In this document: positions 9,471 through 17,885 of the stretch, one piece after another
Position numbering within the stretch: position 1 is the first letter of the stretch
How the letters are laid out: every line of letters begins with the position of its first letter
NCBI GenBank assembly: GCA_017427945.1
Contig: JAFRRT010000012.1
Location: forward strand, 186,001 to 250,000
Length of the DNA: 64,000 bases
Origin: Muribaculaceae bacterium
Lineage (GTDB): Bacteria > Bacteroidota > Bacteroidia > Bacteroidales > Muribaculaceae
Direction of reading: 5' to 3'
Notes under the pieces: model-generated
Database searches by the model: none
Seen by the model: only the letters and a program-made list of their open reading frames with translations
Told to the model about the DNA's origin: nothing
Made by a program: the position numbers and the translations under genes

Positions 9471-9501
9471 CCATTGCCCTGTATAGGGGCAGTGGATTTT
9501 T
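9471..9501 (+). terminator. Intrinsic terminator after the 124-aa gene
   Basis: A 9-bp stem (CCATTGCCC with GGGCAGTGG, one G-U pair), a 7-nt loop, followed by ATTTTTCTTT. It begins 4 nt after the stop codon. Confidence 0.8.
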
Positions 9502-9537
9502 CTTTATTGACGATTACAACCAAAACATATTCTAATA

Positions 9538-10395
9538 ATGAAAAGAAACCTATTATTATTTGTGATGGCGGCTTTGACGCTCATGTCCTGCTCGGCAAAT
9601 AATTCCGAGGGACAGGCTTCTCCCGCTGCCACCGCCGCAACCACTAATGACGACATGACTAAAGTTGAACTGGAAACCTCGCTTGGCAAGATTGTTGTCG
9701 AGCTCTACAACGAGACACCTCAACACCGCGACAACTTCATCAAACTGGTGAAAGAGGGCTATTATGACGGCGTGCTTTTCCACCGCGTTATCAAGGACTT
9801 CATGATCCAGACCGGCGACGGCAACTCCAAGACCGCAGGCCCCAACACGATGCTGGGCGACGGTGACCCAGGTTATACCATCGAGGCCGAGTTTGTCTAT
9901 CCCAAGTACTTCCACAAGCGCGGCGCACTGGCCGCAGCACGTACCGCCGACCAGGTGAACCCCGAACGTCGCAGCAGCGGCAGCCAGTTCTACATCGTCA
10001 CCGGCAAGATCTATGGCAGTGACGAACTGCAGATGATGACGCAACGCATGGCCGACATGAAGAAGCAGGACATCTTCCGCCGTTTGGTTGCCGAGAACCG
10101 CGCCAGAATCGAGGAACTGCAAAAGAGTCAGGACAATGCCGGTCTCCAGACCTTGCAAACCGAACTTATCCAGTTGACCGAGGCCGAGGCTGCAAACACG
10201 CCTTTTGCAATGACCGATGAACAAATAAATGCCTATACCAGCATCGGTGGCACGCCTCACCTTGACGGACAATACACCGTATTTGGTGAAGTAATCGAGG
10301 GCATGGACGTTGTGGATAAAATCCAAAATGTCGAGACAGGTACCGCCGACCGTCCCGTCAATGACGTCAAGATTATCAAGGCAAGGATACTGTAA
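9538..10395 (+). CDS. Cyclophilin-type peptidyl-prolyl isomerase, lipoprotein
   Basis: Catalyses cis-trans isomerisation of prolyl bonds, here on the periplasmic side. The first 18 residues end in a lipobox (LTLMSC, lipid-anchored Cys18), followed by a Ser/Ala/Thr-rich linker. The cyclophilin domain starts near residue 40; the active-site stretch [14 protein letters not shown] carries the Arg, Phe and Gln typical of active enzymes, and GSQFYIVTG is also present. Between that and the final strand ([12 protein letters not shown]) lies a roughly 75-residue charged helical insert ([16 protein letters not shown]...) typical of Bacteroidota homologues and absent from E. coli PpiA. At 285 aa it is longer than classic cyclophilins for that reason. 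Confidence 0.9.
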   Translation: MKRNLLLFVMAALTLMSCSANNSEGQASPAATAATTNDDMTKVELETSLGKIVVELYNETPQHRDNFIKLVKEGYYDGVLFHRVIKDFMIQTGDGNSKTAGPNTMLGDGDPGYTIEAEFVYPKYFHKRGALAAARTADQVNPERRSSGSQFYIVTGKIYGSDELQMMTQRMADMKKQDIFRRLVAENRARIEELQKSQDNAGLQTLQTELIQLTEAEAANTPFAMTDEQINAYTSIGGTPHLDGQYTVFGEVIEGMDVVDKIQNVETGTADRPVNDVKIIKARIL

Positions 10396-10414
10396 TCCAT
10401 AGGCCAACCACTAT

Positions 10415-10459
10415 AGAGGGTTTATCGGTCACAATCGGCCTGTAAGCCCTCTTTTTTTT
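10415..10459 (+). terminator. Intrinsic terminator of the cyclophilin gene
   Basis: AGAGGGTTTA at 10415-10424 pairs with TAAGCCCTCT at 10443-10452 (one G-U pair) and runs into eight further T residues; it begins about 20 nt after the stop. Confidence 0.85.
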
Positions 10460-10500
10460 GAGAAAATAGGGCAAAAAACGAAAAAAATCGAGCAAATGGC

Positions 10501-10530
10501 TTTGTGATTGCGAAATAATGAGTAAATTTG
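10501..10530 (+). promoter_or_regulatory. Promoter of the DUF349 gene
   Basis: TTTG at 10501-10504, 18-nt spacer, TAAATTTG at 10523-10530. Confidence 0.7.
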
Positions 10531-10583
10531 GGGTTTAGAATTTAACAACGGGGGTCAAATGACACCCGAAAACAACAATTATT

Positions 10584-12578
10584 ATGATGGAACCGCGTGA
10601 ACAATCTGAATCGATGAACAATCTCGAGAAAGATCAGAACTTGAGCACTGAACCTCAGACCGAGGCTCAGGAAGTAGTAGTGAGTGAAGAAGTTAAAGCC
10701 GAGGAGCCTGCGCCTGTTGAGGAACCTGTAGCTGAGGAACCTAAAGCCGAAGAACCCGCCCCTGTTGAGGAGCCTGCCCCCGAGGCTGAGGAACCTAAAG
10801 CCGAAGATGTTAAGGCAGAGGAACCCGCACCCATTGAGGAGCCGAAGGCTGAAGAACCGAAAGCCGAGGAGCCCTCTCGACTGGACCTTGCAGGCAAGAG
10901 CAAAAGCGAGTTGGTGGACATGATGCGTGAGGCGGCCGCCCGACCCATTGAGGAGGTGAAAGACGAAGTGCAAGCCATCAAGGCCGCATTCTTCGCCCTT
11001 CGCCGCGATGAGCTGGCCCGCGAGAAAGAGGAATTCCTCGCCAACGGCAACAATGACAGCGACTTCACCCCGAAAGAGGACACCGACGAGAACAACTTGA
11101 AGGAACTTCTCAATGTGCTCAAGGAACGCCGCACCGAGTTCAACGCGGCCCAGGAAGCCAACCGTGAGGCCAATCTCGAAAAGAAACGCCAGATCATTAA
11201 TCTCATCAACGAGATTGCCAATGATCCCGACAATATCAACCGCCAGTTCAACCGCGTTAAGCAGCTGCAGCAAGACTTCAAGGATGCCGGCGACGTGCCC
11301 GCCACCGCCGACACCGAAGTGTGGAAGGAATTCCAGCGCGCCACCGAGCGTTTCTATGACGTGTTGAAGATGAACAAGGAGCTGCGTGACTATGACTTCA
11401 AGAAAAACCTTGAACTGAAACAGCAGCTTTGTGAAGAGGCCGAGGCCCTTGACGATGAGTCTGATGTAGTAACCGCCTTCAGGAAGCTTCAGGAACTTCA
11501 CAACAAATGGCGCGAAATCGGCCCCGTAGCCAAAGAGCTGCGCGAAGAACTGTGGGCCCGCTTCAAAGCGGCATCCAGTGCCATCAATAAGAAATATCAG
11601 TCATTCTTTGAGGAGCGCAAGAGCAAGGAGAAAGAGAACGCCGATGCCAAGAACGCCCTGTGTGAGAAGATTGAACAAATCTCTACCGACGACCTCAAGA
11701 CCTACGCCCAGTGGGACGAGGTGACCAAACAGATCTTCGCCCTGCAGGAAGACTGGAAGAAACTGGGTTATGCTTCACGCAAGGCCAATGCCGCCCTGTT
11801 CGCCCGCTTCCGCAAGTCATGCGACGAGTTCTTTGCCAAGAAAGCCGAGTTCTACAAGTCGATGAAGGAAGAGCTGAGTTCTAACCTCGCCAAGAAGATT
11901 GACCTGTGTGAACGCGCCGAGGCCCTGATGGATTCAACCGAATGGAAAGAAGCTACCGACAAGTTCGTTGAGTTACAGAAGGAATGGAAGACCATCGGTC
12001 CCGTGGTGAAAAAGCACAGCGATGCCGTATGGAAACGTTTCATCGCCGCCTGTGACCACTTCTTTGAGCAGAAGAAGAAAGAGAACGTCAATGTCCATGC
12101 CGTTGAACACGATAACCTCAAGGCCAAGAAAGAGGTCATCGCCAATCTCAAGGCTACCATCGAGGAGGCTGCCGATGATGCAGCGCAGACCGTCCGCGAC
12201 CTGATGGACCGTTGGCAGGAAATTGGCCATGTGCCCTTCAAGGAGAAAGACAAGATCTATGCACAATACCGCGAACTGGTTGACAAAGCCTTTGAGACGC
12301 TCAACATGCGTGGCAGCCGTCCCCGTGGCAACTCAGGCTCATCACGTGGTCCTCGTCAGTCAGGCAGTGACCGTGGCCTGAGCGAGCGCGACCGCCTTGT
12401 GCGCACCTATGAGCAGCGCATGAGCGAGTTGAAGACCTTTGAGAACAATATGGGCTTCTTGACTGCCAACACCAAGAGCGGCAACTCGCTCGTCAAGGAG
12501 ATGGAGCGCCGCATCGACAGCCTCAAAGAAGAGATTGCCGAGCTGGAGCAGAAAATCAAGGAACTTGATAACGCTTAA
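10584..12578 (+). CDS. DUF349-repeat protein with acidic EP-rich N-terminus
   Basis: 664 residues, no signal peptide. Residues about 25-95 are a low-complexity tail built from variants of AEEPAPVEEP and EEPKAEEP. The rest is helical and carries several DUF349 repeats, each recognisable by a W-x-x-I/L-G-P/Y core: NKWREIGPVAKELREELWAR, EDWKKLGYASRKANAALFAR, KEWKTIGPVVKKHSDAVWKR and DRWQEIGHVPFKEKDKIYAQ. The end is a coiled coil (MERRIDSLKEEIAELEQKIK). DUF349 proteins are widespread in Bacteroidota with unknown role; a scaffold or nucleic-acid-associated role is speculation. ATGs at 10587 and 10614 are alternative starts. It has its own promoter. Confidence 0.85.
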   Translation: MMEPREQSESMNNLEKDQNLSTEPQTEAQEVVVSEEVKAEEPAPVEEPVAEEPKAEEPAPVEEPAPEAEEPKAEDVKAEEPAPIEEPKAEEPKAEEPSRLDLAGKSKSELVDMMREAAARPIEEVKDEVQAIKAAFFALRRDELAREKEEFLANGNNDSDFTPKEDTDENNLKELLNVLKERRTEFNAAQEANREANLEKKRQIINLINEIANDPDNINRQFNRVKQLQQDFKDAGDVPATADTEVWKEFQRATERFYDVLKMNKELRDYDFKKNLELKQQLCEEAEALDDESDVVTAFRKLQELHNKWREIGPVAKELREELWARFKAASSAINKKYQSFFEERKSKEKENADAKNALCEKIEQISTDDLKTYAQWDEVTKQIFALQEDWKKLGYASRKANAALFARFRKSCDEFFAKKAEFYKSMKEELSSNLAKKIDLCERAEALMDSTEWKEATDKFVELQKEWKTIGPVVKKHSDAVWKRFIAACDHFFEQKKKENVNVHAVEHDNLKAKKEVIANLKATIEEAADDAAQTVRDLMDRWQEIGHVPFKEKDKIYAQYRELVDKAFETLNMRGSRPRGNSGSSRGPRQSGSDRGLSERDRLVRTYEQRMSELKTFENNMGFLTANTKSGNSLVKEMERRIDSLKEEIAELEQKIKELDNA

Positions 12579-12687
12579 CACCAAACCGTTAACAACCAAT
12601 CGTTAATGAGACCAAATGCAGTGGAGGGATATTACACCCTCCCCTGCATTCAACCAACAGCGGGGAAAACACTCACCCAAAGCCCGA

Positions 12688-14085
12688 ATGAAGAGTAAAG
12701 GCCGATACGGACAATTTGTAAGGTGGATTTTCAGCATCATCGACCTGATGATTGTGAATCTGTCTTATCTCACTGTCATGCTGTGGAGCAAAGATACACC
12801 ATCGTTCTGCAACGAGATGTACTCTCGCCCCATGTGGCTTGTACTTAATGTGGCGATGCTGGTGTGTATCTACTTCTTCAGCGACGTGCATGAGCGTCGC
12901 GTATTTTACGCAGAGAAAGTTGTCGGCCAAGCCCTCAAACTGGTGCTCACCCATGCCGGTATCTTTGTCACCCTCACCTCGCTCATCGGACCCCATGTCA
13001 CCCCCTGGCAGCAGCTGGCGATGTTCTATCTGCTGTTCTTTGCCGTATTGTCGGCATGGTGGGTGATTTCGCGTCAATTGGTCAAGCTGTACCGCAACCA
13101 CGGCTTCAACTTTAAGCGTGTCATCGTCATTGGCGGCGGCACCGTGGGTGTGCGTCTCATCAGCGAGATGGTGGCCGACCAGGGATACGGCTATCACATT
13201 GTCGGCTTCTTTGACAACAATCCCAAGGCGCGCACGGCGTCAGCGGTCTATCAAGGTACCCTCGACGATGTGGAGCAGTTCGTCAAGACCCACCAGGTGG
13301 ATGAAATGTTCTGCGCGGTCCCTGACCTTGAGGACAGCCAGAACGTGTCACGCATGATACGTATTGCCGACAACAATGCCGTCGATTTCTACTATGTGCC
13401 GCAGTTCGGGCGCACGGTTACCCGCCAGTTCGAGTTGCAGTCCGTCGGCGACGTGCCCATTCTTGCCGTGCACCCCTACCCCTTGAAGAACCCTATCAAC
13501 CGCCTTATCAAACGGGCCTTCGACCTGGTGGTATCTTCCATCGCCCTCATCCTGTCGCCGCTGGTTATCATTCCCGTCGCCATCGGCATCAAGCTGTCGT
13601 CGCCCGGCCCCATCTTCTTCGTGCAGAAGCGCACCGGCTACCGCGGCCAAGCCTTCAACTGCTACAAGTTCCGCACCATGCGCGTGAATAATGACAGCGA
13701 CACGCTGCAGGCCACTAAGGGCGACCCCAGGGTAACCCGCTTCGGCAACCTGTTGCGCCGCACCAGCATCGACGAGCTGCCACAGTTCTTCAACGTGTGG
13801 CGAGGCGAAATGAGTGTGGTGGGTCCCCGCCCCCACATGGTCGCCCAGACCGAGATGTACAGCGCCCTGATTGACAAATACATGCTTCGACACACCATCA
13901 AGCCAGGTATCACCGGCTGGGCGCAGGTGCGTGGCTACCGAGGCCAGACCGAGGAGTTATGGCAGATGGAGAAACGTGTCGAGTTTGACGTGTGGTATGC
14001 CGAGAACTGGACTTTCTTCCTCGACTTGAAGATTATCTTCCGCACCGTGTGGAACGCCATTATCGGAGAGGATAATGCTTATTAG
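12688..14085 (+). CDS. Undecaprenyl-phosphate sugar-1-phosphate transferase (WcaJ/CpsE type)
   Basis: Starts surface-polysaccharide assembly by moving a sugar phosphate from a UDP-sugar to undecaprenyl phosphate at the inner membrane. It has about four N-terminal membrane helices (WIFSIIDLMIVNLSYLTVML...), a Rossmann CoA-binding-like domain (VIVIGGGTVGVRLISEM), a fifth helix (LVVSSIALILSPLVIIPVAI) and the catalytic domain with KFRTM, RTSIDELPQ, GEMSVVGPRP and KPGITGWAQ. I start it at MKSKGRYGQF; an in-frame ATG at 12616 would add 24 residues with no family match. Acceptor sugar identity (glucose or galactose) cannot be read. Other glycan genes lie near 50-57 kb. Confidence 0.92.
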   Translation: MKSKGRYGQFVRWIFSIIDLMIVNLSYLTVMLWSKDTPSFCNEMYSRPMWLVLNVAMLVCIYFFSDVHERRVFYAEKVVGQALKLVLTHAGIFVTLTSLIGPHVTPWQQLAMFYLLFFAVLSAWWVISRQLVKLYRNHGFNFKRVIVIGGGTVGVRLISEMVADQGYGYHIVGFFDNNPKARTASAVYQGTLDDVEQFVKTHQVDEMFCAVPDLEDSQNVSRMIRIADNNAVDFYYVPQFGRTVTRQFELQSVGDVPILAVHPYPLKNPINRLIKRAFDLVVSSIALILSPLVIIPVAIGIKLSSPGPIFFVQKRTGYRGQAFNCYKFRTMRVNNDSDTLQATKGDPRVTRFGNLLRRTSIDELPQFFNVWRGEMSVVGPRPHMVAQTEMYSALIDKYMLRHTIKPGITGWAQVRGYRGQTEELWQMEKRVEFDVWYAENWTFFLDLKIIFRTVWNAIIGEDNAY

Positions 14086-14121
14086 GCATTAGGTTTTAGG
14101 GGGCTGACGCATAGAAAAGAA

Positions 14122-14193
14122 AACTACGAATTACGCGAATTTCTCGAATAATCGCCAATTTGGCAATTCATTTGATTCGCGTAATTCGTAGTT
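14122..14193. terminator. Long inverted repeat between convergent genes, bidirectional terminator
   Basis: A perfect 19-bp stem (AACTACGAATTACGCGAAT at 14122-14140 with its complement at 14175-14193) encloses a 34-nt loop that holds a second small hairpin (GCCAA/TTGGC). It lies between the convergent transferase and transporter genes, so it can stop transcription from both sides. Length and symmetry exceed an ordinary terminator and resemble dispersed palindromes of Bacteroidales. Confidence 0.7.
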
Positions 14194-14207
14194 ATTATAT
14201 CCTCTTA

Positions 14208-15551
14208 TCAGATGATACCGGTGAGGTAGAGGAAAATAAAGACAATGGAGACGGGTGCGATATAACGCAGGCAGAAGATGAGGAACGGCTCCATTGTGCC
14301 CTTCAGACGACCGCCATTGGTCATCTGTTCGTGCACCACCTTGCGGTCGAGAAACCAACCTACATACACTGCTGTGAAGAGTCCGCCCAGGAGCATGAAG
14401 ATGTTGCTGGCGGCATAGTCCATCATGTCGAAGATGTTCTTGCCCCACAGCTTGATATCGTCAAGCACGTTGAACGACAGGGCGGCAAGCACTGCCAGGG
14501 CAAAGGTGAACAAGGCGGTCCAGGCGATGGCGCGGGGACGCGACATCTTGTGCTCCTCGATGAGGAACGTGATGGGTATCTCGCTCAGGGAGATGGTCGA
14601 GGTCAACGAGGCGAAGAACACCAGCAGGAAGAACAGCAAGGCCCAAACGTAACCGCCCGTCATCTGCTGGAAGATGCCCGGCAGCACCTCGAAGATGAGA
14701 CGCGGACCCGCCGTGGGCTCCACACCGAAGGAAAAGACTGCCGGAAATATCATCACACCTGATAGGATGGCGACCATCGTGTCGAGCACACCGACGGTCA
14801 CCGCATCCTTGACAAGCGAAGTGTCGTCCTTGAAATAGGAGCTATAGGTCACCAGGCAGGAAATGCCGATAGACAACGACAGGAAGGCCTGACCGAAAGC
14901 ATCCAGCACACCCCGCATCGTCAACTGGGAGAAATCAGGATAAAACAGGAAGCGCAGGCCCTCGTTGGCACCTGGGAGCAGCAATGAATTGACACAGAAG
15001 ACAATGAGAATCAGGAACAACAGCGGCATCATGATGCTTGCCACCCGTTCAATGCCTTTCTCGATGCCACGGCTCATTACCAGGAAGTTGAGCACGAGGA
15101 AAATCACCGTCCAGCCCACGCAACGCCATGGGTTGCTGATGAGTCCTGTGAACATCGCCTCATACTCCTGTGGCGTGTGGCTGCTGAGGTGGCCCGCCGC
15201 TGCCTGATAGAGATACTCGATGATCCATCCGCACACCACGCTGTAGAAGCCGATGACGACAAAGCTGCCCAGGATGCAGACGTAGGTAAAGAGGTAATAC
15301 TTCTTGCCGGGCGACAGTTTCTTGAGTGCCGCCTTCATATTGCTGTGTGTCGAGCGTCCGATAATGAACTCGCTCAAAATCACAGGAATGCCCATTATAA
15401 TGATACAGCCGATGTAAACCAGAATGAAGGCGCCACCGCCATTCACTCCTGCCTCGTAAGGGAAGCGCCAAATGTTTCCAAGGCCTACAGCCGAGCCCAC
15501 TGCCGCAGCAATAGCGCCCAAGCGCGTAGCAAATCCTACTCGTTTTGCCAT
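14208..15551 (-). CDS. Sodium-dependent neurotransmitter-symporter family transporter
   Basis: A 447-residue inner-membrane secondary transporter of the NSS/SNF family, which usually imports amino acids with Na+. The N-terminus shows the family signature across helix 1 (GLGNIWRFPYEAGVNGGGAF) and about 11-12 hydrophobic helices follow, ending in PVSIVFIFLYLTGII. Bacterial members such as MhsT and TnaT have 11-12 helices. Start chosen at the ATG at 15551 (MAKRVGFATRLGAIAAAVGS): the longer frame from 15605 would begin upstream of the promoter at 15575-15606. Substrate not predictable. Confidence 0.92.
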   Translation of the reverse strand: MAKRVGFATRLGAIAAAVGSAVGLGNIWRFPYEAGVNGGGAFILVYIGCIIIMGIPVILSEFIIGRSTHSNMKAALKKLSPGKKYYLFTYVCILGSFVVIGFYSVVCGWIIEYLYQAAAGHLSSHTPQEYEAMFTGLISNPWRCVGWTVIFLVLNFLVMSRGIEKGIERVASIMMPLLFLILIVFCVNSLLLPGANEGLRFLFYPDFSQLTMRGVLDAFGQAFLSLSIGISCLVTYSSYFKDDTSLVKDAVTVGVLDTMVAILSGVMIFPAVFSFGVEPTAGPRLIFEVLPGIFQQMTGGYVWALLFFLLVFFASLTSTISLSEIPITFLIEEHKMSRPRAIAWTALFTFALAVLAALSFNVLDDIKLWGKNIFDMMDYAASNIFMLLGGLFTAVYVGWFLDRKVVHEQMTNGGRLKGTMEPFLIFCLRYIAPVSIVFIFLYLTGII

Positions 15552-15574
15552 AATAATCGTTTTTAGATTTTGCA

Positions 15575-15606
15575 CAAAAGTAGAAAGAATTTGTGATACC
15601 GACAAA
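15575..15606 (-). promoter_or_regulatory. Promoter of the NSS transporter
   Basis: On the minus strand TTTG (15606-15603), a 20-nt spacer, TACTTTTG (15582-15575). It ends 23 nt before the ATG at 15551 and settles that start. Confidence 0.75.
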
Positions 15607-15658
15607 CTATCGATACCATAATCAGTAAATGAATCGGTTTATAAGAGGATGAGGGGGT

Positions 15659-15958
15659 TCAGAACTGGGGCACAGGATCGATGTGCCTGGGTCGCTTGGC
15701 AGGTTTGGGTTTCTTGGGTTGGCGCTTTCGGGACTTCTTAGGCTTAGACTTGTGCGCATCAGACGGTTTGGAGGGCGCAATGAGCAGAGAGGAATCGGCC
15801 TCGGATTCAAATTGCTGAATCGCACTTTGCTGCAGTTCGGCAGACTCATGATGGCAATGTCGTACCACCACGGTCCCTGCCAAGAGCAGTGCGATAATCA
15901 CAAGAACGACAATGGTACCCTGCCGTTCACGCCTTGTCATATCAAACAAATCCTTCAC
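15659..15958 (-). CDS. Small single-pass membrane protein with basic tail
   Basis: About 99 residues. The N-terminus (KDLFDMTRRERQG) followed by one membrane helix (TIVVLVIIALLLAGTVVVR) is the arrangement seen at the start of Bacteroidales helix-hairpin-helix (ComEA-like) proteins, but no helix-hairpin-helix follows. Instead the periplasmic part ends in a Lys/Arg/Pro-rich stretch (KPKKSRKRQPKKPKPAKRP). It may be a truncated relative or a distinct family. Start taken as the GTG at 15958, about 24 nt downstream of a TACTTTG -7 element; the ATG at 15940 is the alternative. Function unknown. Confidence 0.6.
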   Translation of the reverse strand: MKDLFDMTRRERQGTIVVLVIIALLLAGTVVVRHCHHESAELQQSAIQQFESEADSSLLIAPSKPSDAHKSKPKKSRKRQPKKPKPAKRPRHIDPVPQF

Positions 15959-15981
15959 CGTAAATAATTCTTTTTCATGCG

Positions 15982-15988
15982 CAAAGTA
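15982..15988 (-). promoter_or_regulatory. Probable -7 element (7-nt form) for the 99-aa membrane protein
   Basis: TACTTTG on the minus strand, one base shorter in the spacer than the TAnnTTTG consensus. Confidence 0.4.
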
Positions 15989-16073
15989 ACACAAAATAAT
16001 GGCAAAATAATCTGTTTCAGTGATTTTTTGGCAGTTTTTTCTGAAAAAAAGAATCGGATAAAGAGTTTTTTAT

Positions 16074-16081
16074 TACCTTTG
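16074..16081 (+). promoter_or_regulatory. -7 promoter element of the VanZ-like gene
   Basis: TACCTTTG, ending 35 nt before the ATG at 16117. Confidence 0.55.
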
Positions 16082-16116
16082 CACGTTCAAACCGAAACAG
16101 AACGGAATTAATACGC

Positions 16117-16593
16117 ATGAAGTCATTTTTGCTTGCCATACCAAAAGGAGTGCCGACAATCATCATGTTGGCGGTCATACTCTTTTTCACTTTTCACCCC
16201 AATCCCCTCGGCATCAAATCCTTAAGGATATTCCCCTATGCTGAGCAGGTGGGCCATTTTGTATTGTATTTTTTTGCTGCGTTGGTTTTCATTTTGGATT
16301 ATGCCAAGTCCAGACTGCCCCATCACAGCAAACTGAACAAGGAAATCGCAATTGCTACGGTTACGGCAGTCCTGTCGTTTATCATGGAGTTGGGACTTAT
16401 GATTGCCACCAACGGTTACAACTACGACATCAGTAACGTGTTTGCCGCATCTTTAGGCGCGCTGCTCGCTTTCCTGTTCTACCACTACTGGTTATACCAT
16501 CCCTTGCGCCACTACCTGTACCACTCGGTACAGCATCACTGGAGGTACCAGCACAAGCGCAAGAAAAAGAAATACCGCAGGTTTAAACTTTAA
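16117..16593 (+). CDS. VanZ-like family membrane protein
   Basis: 158 residues with four predicted membrane helices: IIMLAVILFFTFHP, VGHFVLYFFAALVFILDYAK, IAIATVTAVLSFIMELGLMI and VFAASLGALLAFLFYHYWLY. The H-F-x-x-Y/F-F helix and the E-L-x-x-x helix fit the VanZ-like family. VanZ confers low-level teicoplanin resistance in enterococci, but most family members are of unknown function, so no resistance role is inferred. The C-terminal 35 residues are strikingly rich in His, Tyr, Arg and Lys (HHWRYQHKRKKKKYRRFKL), probably a cytoplasmic anionic-lipid or nucleic-acid contact. Confidence 0.75.
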   Translation: MKSFLLAIPKGVPTIIMLAVILFFTFHPNPLGIKSLRIFPYAEQVGHFVLYFFAALVFILDYAKSRLPHHSKLNKEIAIATVTAVLSFIMELGLMIATNGYNYDISNVFAASLGALLAFLFYHYWLYHPLRHYLYHSVQHHWRYQHKRKKKKYRRFKL

Positions 16594-16630
16594 CCTTCAA
16601 GTTATTTAACACATTATTTAAGGTGATATT

Positions 16631-16662
16631 TTTGTGTAACTCAAAAATATTGCCTTAATTTG
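16631..16662 (+). promoter_or_regulatory. Promoter of the HTH-methyltransferase gene
   Basis: TTTG at 16631-16634, a 21-nt spacer, then TAATTTG (7-nt variant) at 16656-16662. This places the transcript start just before the ATG at 16692 and argues against the GTG at 16662. Confidence 0.5.
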
Positions 16663-16691
16663 TGATATTCAAACCAAACTACCCGTCAGAT

Positions 16692-17870
16692 ATGTTGTTT
16701 TCAGAGAAAATCAAGCAACTGCGCATAGACAGCGGCAAGCGACAGAAGGACCTTGCCAAGGCTATCGGCGTAGATGTGCCTGCCTATAGCCGCTATGAGC
16801 ACGGTGAACGACGTCCCAAACGGGAACAGGTATTACGCCTGGCCCGCATCTTCAAGACCGATCCAAACGAACTCATTGCGGCATGGCTTGCCGATGAGGC
16901 TTACTCACACATCGCACAGGACAAGATGGCATCACGAGCCGCGACGTTGCTGAGCGACATGTTCAACAGCAAAGACACCCCAAAAACCATGAGCGCCGAA
17001 AGCGCTGAGATTCCTAAAGACTCTGAGCCTAATGTCACCCGCGACATGGTGTCAAAGCTGGGGCGTTCCTTGCTGCCTCATCTGGAACAGGGTGATGCGC
17101 CCACCGTGATGCAACGCATCGAGGACGAAAGCATCGATTGCATTGTCACCACCCCGCCCTATTGGCGCCGTCGCCATCAAGGTACCGAGAGCATCAAAGC
17201 CACACATGCCGACATCTTCGTACAGGAGATACTGCAGACAACAGCCCAAGCGTGGCGTGTTCTTAAGCCACAAGGCTCACTGTGGCTCAACTTGGGAGAT
17301 GACACCACCGACGGATTTGTTCAGGGCATTCCCTGGCGCATCGTGCTTGCTATGATTGACCAGCAGGGCTGGCACTTGGTCAACGAGGTTGTTTGGAACA
17401 AGATCACAACGTCCCCACAAGGCAGCCAAGACCATCTGCGAAAAGTTCATGAGTTTATGTTCCACCTGGTCAAGAGCGACGATTTCTACTACAATGACGA
17501 GGAACTGCGTCGCACCTATGCACTGATTGTTCGCAACGACGGCAAGAGCCGCGCAAAGCCCAGCAAAGTCAAAAAACAATACCTGCAGCCCGAAGGCGGA
17601 CACGGCATGGTGCCCGGCGACGTGTGGACCATCAGCGTACAACGATCAGGCATAGCCCATTACTGCGTTGCCCCCGATACACTTTACCGTTTGCCCATCA
17701 TCGCCACATGCCCGCGCGGCGGTATTGTGCTGGACCCCTACTGCGGGACCGGCACCTCATGCAAAATCGCTTATGAGCTGAACCTGCGCAGCATTGGCAT
17801 CGACATCAATCCCGACTATGTGAAACAGGCCCGTGCCAGCATAGCACAAAAGCCGCTGAGCCTATTCTAA
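16692..17870 (+). CDS. XRE helix-turn-helix fused to a beta-class DNA methyltransferase
   Basis: 392 residues. Residues 1-65 form an XRE-type helix-turn-helix (KIKQLRIDSGKRQKDLAKAI ... SRYEHGERRPKREQVLRLAR). After a linker, the methyltransferase domain carries catalytic motif IV TTPPYW near 153-158 and the SAM-binding motif I LDPYCGTGTS near 347-356. That order (IV before I) defines beta-class amino-methyltransferases (N6-adenine or N4-cytosine). TPPYW is closer to the S/TPPYW of N4-cytosine enzymes than to DPPY. No restriction endonuclease is adjacent, so this is an orphan methylase. The HTH may target DNA or autoregulate its promoter. The ABC-F gene follows after 15 nt. Confidence 0.85.
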   Translation: MLFSEKIKQLRIDSGKRQKDLAKAIGVDVPAYSRYEHGERRPKREQVLRLARIFKTDPNELIAAWLADEAYSHIAQDKMASRAATLLSDMFNSKDTPKTMSAESAEIPKDSEPNVTRDMVSKLGRSLLPHLEQGDAPTVMQRIEDESIDCIVTTPPYWRRRHQGTESIKATHADIFVQEILQTTAQAWRVLKPQGSLWLNLGDDTTDGFVQGIPWRIVLAMIDQQGWHLVNEVVWNKITTSPQGSQDHLRKVHEFMFHLVKSDDFYYNDEELRRTYALIVRNDGKSRAKPSKVKKQYLQPEGGHGMVPGDVWTISVQRSGIAHYCVAPDTLYRLPIIATCPRGGIVLDPYCGTGTSCKIAYELNLRSIGIDINPDYVKQARASIAQKPLSLF

Positions 17871-17885
17871 ACCGCCTATTCAACC

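Noticed and set aside
10650-10870. Repeated 30-nt units as a CRISPR-like array
   Set aside because: The repeats are imperfect, in frame and encode a low-complexity protein tail; no unique spacers.
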